Below, in pieces: positions 36,338 to 47,388 of a stretch of DNA of 64,000 nt (the first letter of the stretch is position 1; the number at the start of each line of letters is the position of its first letter). Origin of the DNA: Sphagnum compactum. Taxonomy: Eukaryota; Bryophyta; Sphagnopsida; Sphagnales. A model generated the notes under the pieces. It did no database searches and was not told the origin of the DNA. It saw only the letters and a list, made by a program, of their open reading frames with translations. Where the stretch lies: positions 5,270,001 through 5,334,000 of the forward strand of contig OZ234493.1 of NCBI GenBank assembly GCA_965153455.1, in the 5' to 3' direction. The position numbers and the translations under genes are program-made.

Positions 36338-36480
36338 ACAAGTGGGGTGGCTTGATGGTAAGGGTGTTTGCCTCCATTCCAAAAGTCAAGGGATCAAACC
36401 TCATAAACAGTGTTGTGTGTGGTCAACAATGGTATGTTGACTGAATATTCTCCTATCGAATTCCTATAATAGGTGCCTAA
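36338..36480 (+). mobile_element. probable tRNA-derived SINE
   Basis: GTGGGGTGGCTTGATGGTAA at 36350 matches a pol III A box, and GGGATCAAACCTC about 36 bases later matches a B box; the spacing suits a tRNA-derived head. A TTGACTGAATATTC-type body follows. It lies within CACTA element 3. Target duplications were not resolved. Confidence 0.45.
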
Positions 36481-38965
36481 GTTAATTACGTGGCCTACCT
36501 ACTTACTTACCTAGGCTAGGTTTTAAACTTAGCCTAGGTAGTGACATGTGTCAATAAGTCATAGGTTTGAAAAATCATGAAATTATCAATAATATTATAT
36601 ATTAAATAATTAAATTTTAATTGATTTCCATGCTAGTTAGTTAATTAACTAGCAAGTGAATGGTTTGATAAATTTGTATTTCATTTTAGAGTAACCTTGT
36701 TTCACTAGGTACTAATTCATTAAAAACAATTCATTGTCCGTAGCAACTGGTCCTTGTTCACTAGGGGGTTAAACAATTTTACTAGGTAAAAATGTCCAAA
36801 TCCACTCAAAATCTAGTGAAATCCACAGTGAATTAGGATGCATTTTGTAGTAGTGAGTGGCTTTGACCTCTTTTTTGAGGTTTGTGGCCACATTGTTCAA
36901 GGTCATGTTCCACCTTCAGAATCGCATTTGTTTTATGCATCTTGACTCCTAACGTTGGAGAAGCAGTTTGGAGGCATATGTCCCATCGCGATTAGTGAAA
37001 TAACCTATCACCTAGTTGTTCACACTCTAACTATTTAGTTTAAGGATATTTTTGTGGAGCATATTAATCCTCGTCAATTTGGTGTAGCAATTTATGGTGG
37101 GTAACAATGGTTCATGGCTTTTAAGCAATGTTATATTTGCATCTAGATTGGGTGGTGTTATAGGTGGATGTCCGTAATGCTTTCAATTTAGTAGCACGGT
37201 CAACCATTTTTCAAGAGTTAAAATCTTCACCCAATTTTTTTAATTAATTTTTTTCATTTGTATGATGATTTTACACACGCCCATCCCCACAATGTTCTTA
37301 TTAGGTTTCCCAAAATGGGGATTTCATAATCAATTCATTGGAATTAGGTACATGATAAGGGGACTCATTGGGAGGAGCGTTGTTTATTTTAGTTCACTTT
37401 CGCACTTTTCATCTTATAAAAAGAACCCACCTTACTTGTGTTTTCCTTTCCTTAGCGGATGATACACATATAGTAGGTCCTACATCAAATGCGGTTATTG
37501 TGTTTTTATGATTGTAGTAAGAATTATTAGCATTAGGGCTTTTAGTGTATCCAATGTACTGTGTAGTTTGGTTTCCACAGGGGTTGGACCATTTTATATG
37601 AGTTCCTCCTAGCTTTCTTACTCTTGATTTGAGTTTTCGTAGTTTGGGTGCACTCATGGGATCCACATCATTTGTTGAATCGTTTATGGTTGAGGTTTGT
37701 CATGAGGATCTTGCGATGATATTTAATTTCCTTCTGTTTATAGATCGTCATGTGGCTTTTGTGATGCTTTTGTTGTGTTATGCCCAACGTCCAAGCTACT
37801 TGCTTCGTATAATGTTTCCATCTTTAGATATTTTGGAACATTATGCTGAGTTTGATACTCATACCATAAATATGTTAGAAAAGTTACTTGGTGCGGGATG
37901 GTTTTATCAATCACCCAACTCATCGTCAGGCCACTCTCCTTCCTTCTTTGGGCATGCTTAACCTCCTTTTTGTGGTTTAGACTGCTACCCCCACATTTTT
38001 AGAGTGTTGGGCACTGAATGCTCTTACACTTGACATTCGTTTCCAACAGGACGATCACCTTATTCTTCTAGATGCAATAGCACATGTTGAGATTAACACT
38101 TCCTTGTTCCAAATGGCATTATGAGATGTTTGAACCATGTTACCCCAAGTTGTCTACTGTTAAATCCCACCCTTTGAAAGTGTAGTGATTTAGTCTTATC
38201 CTTAGTTGTAGGTTTCTTTGGTAGATCACCTACACGGATAGGAGTTTGTTTCACTTTTAGTAAATTTTCCTTTGGATATCGTGCAAACATGTCTCCATTC
38301 ATGTGCGGGTCTAGGGCAGGCGCTTGGTTATATTATCTTATCCTACCACACCTACACTTCATTTATCCTCAACCCACTATTTATAACATTATGTACCTGT
38401 CATGGCTTGTCACATCCTATAATTGCCCATATTTCATAATGTGAGTGTGGTCATATTAATGAGGATCTAGGTACCTATTTGCTTCAGTGTTCTTGCGGGA
38501 ATGAGTGTACAACAACCCACAACACATTTCGAGATATTGTCACAACTATTGTTTTGAAAAGTGGAGCACATGTTCAGGCGGAGGTCTCTCACCTTTTCCC
38601 TCACCACACCCGATGACAATTAGATATCCTTATCACTGGAGACAATTTCAAACTTTGATGGACGTTGTCATTGTTGACCCAACTTGCACATATATGGTGC
38701 AGTGAACATCAACAATGATAACGCACGTAATGATGATGGTGTTTAAGAAAAAACACAATCATACATCAAACAAACATTAAGCGATGATTTCATTCCCCTT
38801 GTTATTGAGACGTATGGGTGTTTTCATTTTCGTTTTGATTCATTTTTGATCGCTTGTGCACATATCACTATTGCACATCATTAGCGATTTTCTTTAGTCC
38901 CTTCGATACTTGTTTCTTACTATTGATAATGCATGTCCATAGCCCTACAATGTGTGCAGATCATA

Positions 38966-40829
38966 GCGATTCTTTAACAGGTTACTACACTTGGTTAATG
39001 TTCTTTATCTCTTCCACACATCATAGCTAGCACATTTCTGTCACTAGTTGATTTGTGACAGACGATAGTTCTTTTGTCTTAGGTTGTGTCTTTACATCAT
39101 TGATTGTCATTTTGTAACCATGGGTCCTATTTGCATGGGGTTGTTTCGTTATTTTTGTTGATAATTTGCTTTTGTTTTTTCTTTGGGTTGTGTCTACTTG
39201 TGCTTTCATTTGCCTTGTACTTTTGATGGATGGGTTCCCATCCTTGTTTTTTGTATTTATAGGGTTTTTCTTCTTAATTCTATCACTAGGTTACTCCATG
39301 AAATATGTTAAAAAACCACAAGTCCTCCTAAGGGATTCATATTATACCAATTAATGTCCCTAAGCCAAAGGTTGTACGTGCCAAAATTGGGGAATAAATC
39401 TTTATTTAAATTTGTTGGCTTGTGCCAAGATTGCAAAGTAAAATTGAACCAATGAGAATATAAGTTAAGGTTTTGATGTTTTATCACATAGATAGCTTAG
39501 CACAAAATTTGAGCATTCACAGGAGCAAAATTAGTGCATTACTTTATTTTAAAATTTGGCTGAAAATCATATTTCACATTGAAAGAAATAAATTTTCCAA
39601 AAAAATCATAGAATAACAAAATTGTGCCTAAACCGAAATTCAAATGCCCAAAATCAACATCTCTCAATATATATTTATCATTTTCCATCCCCAGTTATAA
39701 TACAACATATTCAACTCAAATGGCATTCCAAATTCAATCATTCATTAGTTAAAATTTGACAAATTGTCAGGTCACTACCAATTTGTAGAAAATTTTAAAC
39801 TGAATTTTCTAAAATGAAAGAGACCAAAAGCAACTTACCCAATGACATGTTTTTGTTGGCCTGCCACCACAGGGACAGGGACTATCGCATTGGATCCAAC
39901 TTTTGGAAGTTTTACCTTATTAGAACCAGTTTCACATTAGGTGAACCAGTTTCTTCGGTGAAAGTGTTTAGACTGTTTAGATTGGAAGTGATTGTTTTGA
40001 TGTTCAGAGTGTCGACACAGTAGGTAAATGTACAACATCTTATCTATTGGCAGGGCGAGCATGTTTGTGATGCCTTGTTACAACCACTTTAGTGATGCCT
40101 AGGAAAGTTGAGAACTTGACCAATGGAGGGATTTGGGGAGGTTTAAGGACAGAGGGAATTTAATAAATTGATGTATTTCAACAATGGACAAACTCTAGGT
40201 ATTTTTCCAACCCATATGATTCAATGTACATGCAGAGAATGCTTAGGATGAAAGGTAGGTAAACCTTACAAGGAAAACCATTATAAATCATGAAAGGACT
40301 AAACACAGCAAGATCCCTCAACGTTTCACTACTTTGTGCAAATATTAAACGGTATTAATATTAAAGTAAGGGGAGAAACTAATTGGACCACTGCAAAATG
40401 CTCACCATGGTGGCATTTTAATGAATAGGTTCAAGTGGCGGTTTGTCGACATGTAAGAGGATTCTTAGATTTTTTACCTCTCTTTTTGTCTTGTAGTTAT
40501 TTTTGGCTAAACCTTCTTGTGGCTGATCGCCATTTTTGGTGCAACATGAGAAAATTGAAAAATAAAACAGTGCATCACAGGCTTGTCCCTAAATGCAAAC
40601 AAATAATCTGCGCCCAATGAGATTGTGGAAATAGGTAGTAATTCATTAGTTTAGCCCAAGTGAACTTATACTTACATGCTGCATGCAAATTGCAAAGAGT
40701 TATTAATAAGAATTAAAGTGACAGAACCTGGGTCACTTATTTACAAACAGGACCTACGTTTGACAAGGTAGGTCACGAAGGTGAACTCAGTTGGGTTTAC
40801 AACATTGACAAAAAACAAACAGAGGTGCG
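38966..40829. other. intergenic, no gene seen
   Basis: No recognisable coding sequence. ORFs at 39166-39354, 39814-40023 and 40435-40620 lack motifs. Confidence 0.5.
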
Positions 40830-41480
40830 TCAAAGAAATAGAGGTGAATAAATGACACAGAGGGTAGTAAAGATCAAATTGAGTAAAAGAATCAAAGAAA
40901 AGTAAAAGAAACAAAAGGTGAATAAATGAATCAGGGTTAGTAAAGAGCCAAATTTGAGGAAAAGAAATAGAGATGAGTAAAGAAATAAAGGTTAATAAAT
41001 GAAACAGGGGCTAGTAAAAATCCAATTTGAGTAAAAGAAACAGAGATGAGTAAAGAAATAAAGGTTAATAAATGAAACAGAGGTTAGTAGAAAAGACAAA
41101 TTTAAGTAAAAGAAACAGAGATGAGTAAAAAGAAATAAAAGTTAATAAATGAAATAGAGGTTAGTAAAAAATCCAAATTGAGTAAAAGAAACAGAGAAGA
41201 GTAAAGGAAACATAGGTTAATAAATGAAACAGAGGATAGTTAAAAGCCAAATTTGAGGAAAAGAAATGAGAGGAGCAAAAGAAATAAAGGTTAATAAATC
41301 AAACAGAGGTTAATAAAGAAAACCAAATTGAGTAAAAGAAACAATGGTTAAGAAAACCAAATTAAGTTAAAAAACCAGAGAGATTAGTAAAAAAAGAAAA
41401 AAGGGTGTGCAAACCAATTTGTGTAAAAGAAGCAGACAGACTGTGAGTAGGTAAATGAAACAGACAACCAAATTGAGTAC
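40830..41480. repeat. purine-rich minisatellite, unit about 75 bp, next to LARP6
   Basis: About eight degenerate units containing AAAAGAAACAGAGATGAGTA, GAAATAAAGGTTAATAAATG and AGGTTAGTAAAAATCCAAAT. Measured spacings are 75 and 76 bases. The plus strand is strongly purine-biased. It ends only about 200 bases before the LARP6 start codon, so it occupies the proximal promoter or 5' UTR. Confidence 0.85.
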
Positions 41481-41685
41481 CGTAAAAGAAAGGCAACTGA
41501 GAGGTTAGTAAAGGACGTACCTAGTACCTTCCTACCCACCTAACTATGAATTGGCAGCAGAACCGGGTTGTACATTGCTGCGGTTCGTGTGGCGATGGTG
41601 GACGGAGGAGGCGGGGGCGCCTGATGAGCTTTGCAGCGGGGTCTGCACAAGCGCGGCGGCGGCAGCGGCAACAGAAGCCATAGCC

Positions 41686-44600
41686 ATGGTGACTGTGGAT
41701 GGGCAAAGCCCATCTGTCCTACACAGGGCTGGCGTCCCTCTTTCCGCCCCTCATGGAACCACAACTCCACCCATGGACGTCATCCGACCTCGTAAAGAAG
41801 GATCGGCTGTAGCAGTGGCTGCCGCTGCTGTTGCAGCGTCGTCGTCGTGTTCAACTTCTTCAACTTCTGCAGCAACTTCAACAACTGCTGGAGCTGTGCT
41901 TAACGGGAATCCGATGCCGCTTCTCAGTAGAGCTTTATCAGGAAGCACGTTGAACGCGGAAGCGCCAGAGTTTGTGCCTAAGAGTGTTATTATGACTTCT
42001 TCTTTGTCTAGTTCGGTGCCAGGTCCTGCTGCGCAAGGGTTAGGGTTATCTCCCCCGATGTTGATGCAATCGCCCTCTTCTTTTCCACCCGTGATTGTTG
42101 CTCCTTTCATGGTACAGCATGCCGTGTCTCTTCCCACGCTTGGCATACCTGAAGCAGTAGCAACGTCGCCTGTTGGTGGAGATCTGGTGTCCGCGTTTGA
42201 CAGTGGAGCTATTTTCCTAGGGAAAGAACAAGATCAAGCGCCGCTTCATGGAGCTACGGGTGTTGTTGCCGCTGCAGCCGCAAAGCAGCCGGTGGTCGTC
42301 ACAGAGGAGCTGAAAGCGAAGATTGTTAAGCAAGTGCGATTTTTTAATCCATGTGGTTGTTTTCAGTGGTTGTCGTGTTGAGTGTTGTAACTCGGGAGGG
42401 GCTGCCTTTGGAAATACTACTAGTAGTAGGGTTTGTTTCCAGAAAAATTAAAAGCTGTCTTTTTTGGGGGCGTATGTATGTATGTATGCAGGTGGAGTTC
42501 TACTTCAGCGATACTAACTTGCCAACAGACCATCATCTCATGAAGTATGTAAAGAAGGATCCTCAAGGCTTTGGTGCGTGCTGAGTCCCATGGACTCCTC
42601 CAAGACTTGAACATCATTTCATCATCAGTGAGGAATTCTTTTTGGACTTATCGTGCACTACTAGAGCTGAACCATGTGGTGGTACTGGCAGTCCCGATAC
42701 CTGTGGTGGCATCGTTCAAAAAGATCAAGAACCTAGTAAAAAATCATGGGGTTGTGGCAGCAGCACTTCGGAACTCATTGCAGCTGGTGAGTTTGTAGTT
42801 GATTCCCTTAGCCTGGTATAACCCTACGAACCTTACCAATCTCTATTTTGCCAATCAGATGCAATTTGACCCTTGTTCACCACCAGTCTTGCTTTAGGTT
42901 TGTACTTACACATGGAATGAACTTAGAGGTATGCAATAGCTCCAAGAGGATATTGCTAGGTAGTGGAACTGGCTTTTGATATGGCAACAGCGTTTGATAA
43001 ACTGGGTGCTTGGGACTTTTGCAAATGTCAGGTGGTTAGTGAAGATGGGAAGAAAGTTCGACGACTGCATCCTCTACCAGAGATCGATCTTGAGGAAGTT
43101 CAGGTGAATGCTTAGTCTTTTCAAAGCTTCAGCACTTTCCTAGTTATGTTCATTTAACACGAGAATGGTTGGTGCAGCAGTTTGAAATGCACTCTTGGTA
43201 GCAGAAACTGAATGGCCACGAAAACCCTAACCTGTGCATATATCTACTGAATTTTCTGAGTGTGCTTGCCATTAACTGTGGGGAAACTTCTACTTTAATA
43301 ATCATGAACTGTTACTTTGATTTCTGACTGTGCAGGCTCGGACAGTAGTAGCAGAAAACCTTCCAATTGACTACTCAATTGAGAAACTGGAGGAGCTGTT
43401 TGGGAAAGTGGGGAGGTATATATTATCCTCAATCTCATCTTGGTTCAGTATTTTCTGTGAGAATGTTTTCATGCAGTGATTTGAGTCTGAATGTGCACTG
43501 GTTCAAATCAATTGTTCATCAGTCCTTGTTAATGGTTGTGTATTGGGTTTTGTAGCGTGAAAATGCTGCGAATCTGCCACCCAGAGGCACCTAATGGAGG
43601 GAACCAAACAGCAGTGAAGCTACCAAAATCTGATATGGTCATCAGCAACAAGGTTGGTTTCCCCATTCCCCTACTTCAAAATTCTGAGGCAATTGCAGTA
43701 AAATCATGTGGAAGTCAAGGGTGAAATAGCAGTTCTGGGTTTTGCTGGAAAGCAGCCGTAAAAGTCTATTAGAAAATATCAAGGTTTTCTGAATTGGGTT
43801 GTGCACCAAGGTATAAAGGAATAATTGCTGAGGGAGGGAGGGGATGGTATGGTAGGTAGTTGACACTGTAAATCTTGCTGTTGAAGGTGTGTGAATGTGT
43901 GTTTTGACGGTTGCTATTGTTCAAATGACTCCTCAAGTTCTGGTTTTGCTTAATGTTCTTTAGGATTAAGCTTCCTCTCCTTCATGCTTGCCGATATGTT
44001 GGTGTTATATAGTCAGATCTGAAATCTCTAACTATAACCTTAGTTTTGGGTCATCTGTCAGTTCTATTCAGTTTGACTTAAATTGTGAGTATGGAGAAGT
44101 CTCAGGAGGTAGTACTTATCAAGATATGTAGTTTGTCTATCGCTCCAAGATGTTCGCCACCTATAAGAAGTTGGTGTTGATCAACAGATGATAGAGGACT
44201 GTAAAGTCTTCCTTGGCCATGTTTTGTCATGCAGATTGTAACTTGAAGTACTCAAAGTTCTGCAGTCTAAATATTACTGATATTGTTCTTGTTGCAGCTG
44301 CATGCACTTGTGGAATATGAGACTGTTGATCTTGCAGAGAAAGCAGTACGTATCTGGTTACTCCATACAGGTCTACTGCTGTTTGATGTGGTAACTTGAT
44401 GTAATTCTAGGTGTGGTTCAATTTTGGCCCAGGGAACTTCACTTTCCTATCATTGTTCAATGAAATTATAGATGTTCCTGAATGTTCAGGTGGCAGAGCT
44501 GACTGATGAGCGTAACTGGCGGAGTGGCCTTCGTGTGCGTTTGCTGTTGAGACGAACGGTATATTTTTAATCATAGCCTGTCCATTTATGCTGTTTCCAG

Positions 44601-47388
44601 GGTTTTTTGACATTATGGCTACCTGCATTCTTATGTTGAAATTGATAGAGACTTGGAGAATTTCTGACATCTTAATTGAGAACGAACCTTGCTCTATGAT
44701 TCTTGTGGTTGGTGCAGCATGTGAGGCCTAGTTTAATTGTTCTTTTTCCTACAGGTACTAAGTTTAGAAGTTATTTTCTTAAGAGTCTCTTCAAGAAGCT
44801 ACTGAAAGAGGCCTTTACACATTTGGTCTTTAGCAGGAAGAGATCTTATGGTTTCATGGAATCTATAGTGAATGGAAATTAAAAGACTCTTGTTGGAAGA
44901 TTCAATCCTTGTCCCTTAACTTCCTTTTGGTTCTCAGGAGTACCTTTAAGTCATCAAGATCGTGAATCACTCAAGATCTTCTGCTGACAAGTCTTGCTCC
45001 CCTTTTGTTGCAGTTGTTTGGTTTCTCAATTCAAATCAGCCTGTCAGATTTGAAAGCTAGAATGAATGTTCTCTTGACTACAGTGTTGACAGGATGTTTA
45101 CATCCCTTTGTTTCAGTAATTGTTGGTTCAGAGGGTCAGCCCTTGACTTCAACTGTTTGGTTGAAGGATAAGCTAGGTCTATGGAGTCTCTACATGGCTT
45201 TAATGTGGCAAAAGATTTTGATTTATCTTTCTTGGCTTGATGTCATCATCAATAATTTGTTGCTCATACTTGGTCAATAAGTTTTTAAGCAGTCAATTTG
45301 CATCCCAATTGGTACTAATTCTGCATTCGTTTTAGTTAACTTTTACTGCTTCTCATATGAGTATAATTTTTGGATCAGTTATAATTCTTGTCCAGTATTT
45401 TTTTTTAGTTATCCCTCAGTAAGAAGGTTTGTTCATGATCTGTTAGTTCCTTTGATTGTCAATATCTCCAACTTCACGTGTCTAGATAAAGGCCCTATTG
45501 GCCATGGCATATACCCTGAATCACTATTGGGAGCTTAATTGTACTTCTAATGTCCTCATGTAATTTCTTGGATTCAGCAATATCCCAAGATTTGAAACGC
45601 TTAAACATTCAACTAGTTTGCAACCGTTTTCAACCAGAGTTTGCAGGTATTAACATGATTCATATGCCTCATGTGGATTATTAGTATATTTCAGATCCTA
45701 ACAAAATTTGGAGTATTCTAGATTTATGGGTTCTTAAGGCTCATAGCTCAAAGGTTTCTTGATAGCTCAAATGGTTAGCTTAATTGGTGTGCTGAAGAGA
45801 CAATATTACTCTTCAAAGTTTTCTTTGAATTGAACCAGAGGTTTTGCTTAAAAAAGATTGGTTTCTGTATGGGATTCCTACCTTTGGAATCTTCAAATAA
45901 TTACTTACAATGGTTTCTGGATCCTATTTGGGGAGATTTTTTGAAGCTCACTTTGTTCTCAAAAGATCAGCCTATTAAAGTTATGTCTTGTTTCTCTTTT
46001 TATCCTTTCTCTGTTCTTGTTTGGTTTTCTTTTTCCCTTGTCTTTTTCTCTTTTTTTAATCCCCCTTGGTCTCTGTTTCCTTACTCTTCTTCTTCTTTAG
46101 CTTTTGTTGAGTTCACAGTTGAGTTTTCTATTATTGCTGGGTCTTGTGACAGGAACTCAGTACATAGGTTAGTGTATAACATTGATCTCCACCCACTGCT
46201 GGGAGCTGTTGAAGTACTTGGGAAGTTATGGCAGCTGATCAATACCATAGATGTTGCTTTTGAAGGTTTTGGAACATGCATGTGACTGTTGCACTTCAAC
46301 CTGCTCTTCAATTATTGTTATTTGTTTCTCTGTATTTTAGGGTTGAGTTTTCTATTTCTCCCCATTTGCTAATACGCTGTAAGATCTTGAATCTCTGTAA
46401 CCTAGTTATCTGGTCATCTCTCATGTTCTCCTCTGGTTGACTTAAATTGTAAGTACGGGGAAGTTCTCAGTTCCAAATTGGTGCAGCATATAGCCTGTAA
46501 TTTGCAAATGGGGATATTATTTCTTTCTCCTCTGCCTCTAGTTAACCTGAGTCTTTTAAGAGATATTTCAGATATTTCTTTTTGTGGTAGTCAAGGTATG
46601 TTTACATTCTGAGTTCATCACTGCTGGGTGCATTGTGGTTCCAGAACAAGCATGGCAATCAGCATGGTCGATGGAAGGGAAGTGGAGAGGGTGCTGAAAT
46701 GGGTTTAGGGGGTGACGATGATGATAAAGCTCAGGGAAAAGGTGGGGAAGATCATGGAGCACAACAGGTTGATCAAAGTGATGAGGTGTGTACCAAATGC
46801 TCACTTCAAACTTGGAGCTGTTTTGTTTTTCTCAAACTCTGCAATTCTGCATTCAATGGAAGCCTTGTCTTACTGCCGCTAATTTCCTTTGAAAGCAAGT
46901 TTTCTTGACCATTCCTTTAAAATGATAACTACACTTCATGTGCTGGAAAATATTGCATCAAGCCCTGTCCTGTAAATACAACTATTGTGGCAATATCATT
47001 CAAACTATGTGGCTTCTGGTGCATAGGAAACTGGATGGAAATGGGCATTACTATTCAGATTTCTACTGCTCAAGAGGATGGCTCAGCCATGAAAGGCTCT
47101 CTGCAGGATGTACTCACATGTGGGTCTGTGCTTATGTTTGAATAGGGGAATGAATGCAGTAATGAAAGAGATGGTGGATCAAAGAAAGGAAGGGGGCATG
47201 GTCGTGGGAGAGGAGGCAGGGGACGAGGTCAGCATCATCATCAGCATTCAGGGACACCTCCTCAATCGAGTTTTTCATTGACATCTGAAAATCTTGGAAG
47301 GCCTCCTCCTGGACCACGTATGCCAGATGGGACTCGCGGTTTCAGTTTTGGCAGGGGCAGACTACTTGCTGTGAAAACTCTTGCATAG
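41686..47388 (+). CDS. La-related protein 6 (LARP6), PAM2-containing plant type
   Basis: RNA-binding protein of the La superfamily. Ten coding exons: 41686-42333, 42492-42573, 42692-42786, 43032-43103, 43336-43415, 43556-43652, 44298-44345, 44490-44558, 46645-46785, 47146-47388. All are GT-AG with consistent phase, giving 524 aa. The start is the first in-frame ATG and has a CCATGG context. Residues 87-100, STLNAEAPEFVPKS, form a textbook PAM2 motif for binding poly(A)-binding protein, as known in plant LARP6B/C. The La motif (about 205-290) has KQVEFYFSDTNLPTDHHL and DPQGFVPI. An RRM-like domain (about 300-397) starts ARTVVAENLP. The tail has RGRG repeats and the SUZ-C motif PRMPDGTRGFSFGRGR (about 500-516) known to bind RNA. 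The low-complexity N-terminus is rich in Ala, Ser and Thr. Intron 8 is long (2.1 kb). Neighbour DDB1 is convergent. Confidence 0.92.

Larger units (their letters stand above)
33432..36855. mobile_element. CACTA-type element 3, non-autonomous, 3424 bp, nested in the RT element
   Basis: It starts CACTACTACAAAAAT and ends ATTTTGTAGTAGTG, near-perfect and typical plant CACTA termini. It is flanked by a perfect 3-bp duplication AGT (33429-33431 and 36856-36858). Removing it and one AGT restores continuity of the RT element. There is no transposase. About 1.5 kb of the interior is tandem repeat (34190-35640), and a probable SINE lies near its right end (36338-36480). Confidence 0.85.
33175..38965 (+). 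mobile_element. decayed R2-like non-LTR retroelement, interrupted by CACTA element 3
   Basis: Remnant of a reverse transcriptase ORF on the plus strand in two blocks, 33175-33431 and 36856-38965, which join across the CACTA insertion at its AGT duplication. Landmarks in order: FDLFFEVCGHIVQG; FGGICPIAISEITYHLV; NPRQFGVAIYGG; a catalytic LADDTHIVGPT (near 37447); MGSTSFVESFMVEVCHEDL; RPSYLLR; then a Cys/His segment (CSCGNECTTTHNTF, near 38492-38535), SHLFPHHTR, and an LDI-x-D...MDVVIVDPT pattern (near 38600-38680), followed by AIETYGC-type sequence. RT followed by a Cys/His motif and a D-x13-D pattern fits a C-terminal restriction-enzyme-like endonuclease. Numerous stops and frameshifts. The 5' end is not determined. 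Confidence 0.65.

Noticed and set aside
44559-46644. ORFs of 91 and 151 codons inside LARP6 intron 8
   Set aside because: Hydrophobic, T-rich translations typical of intron sequence, with no domain; the intron borders are clear.
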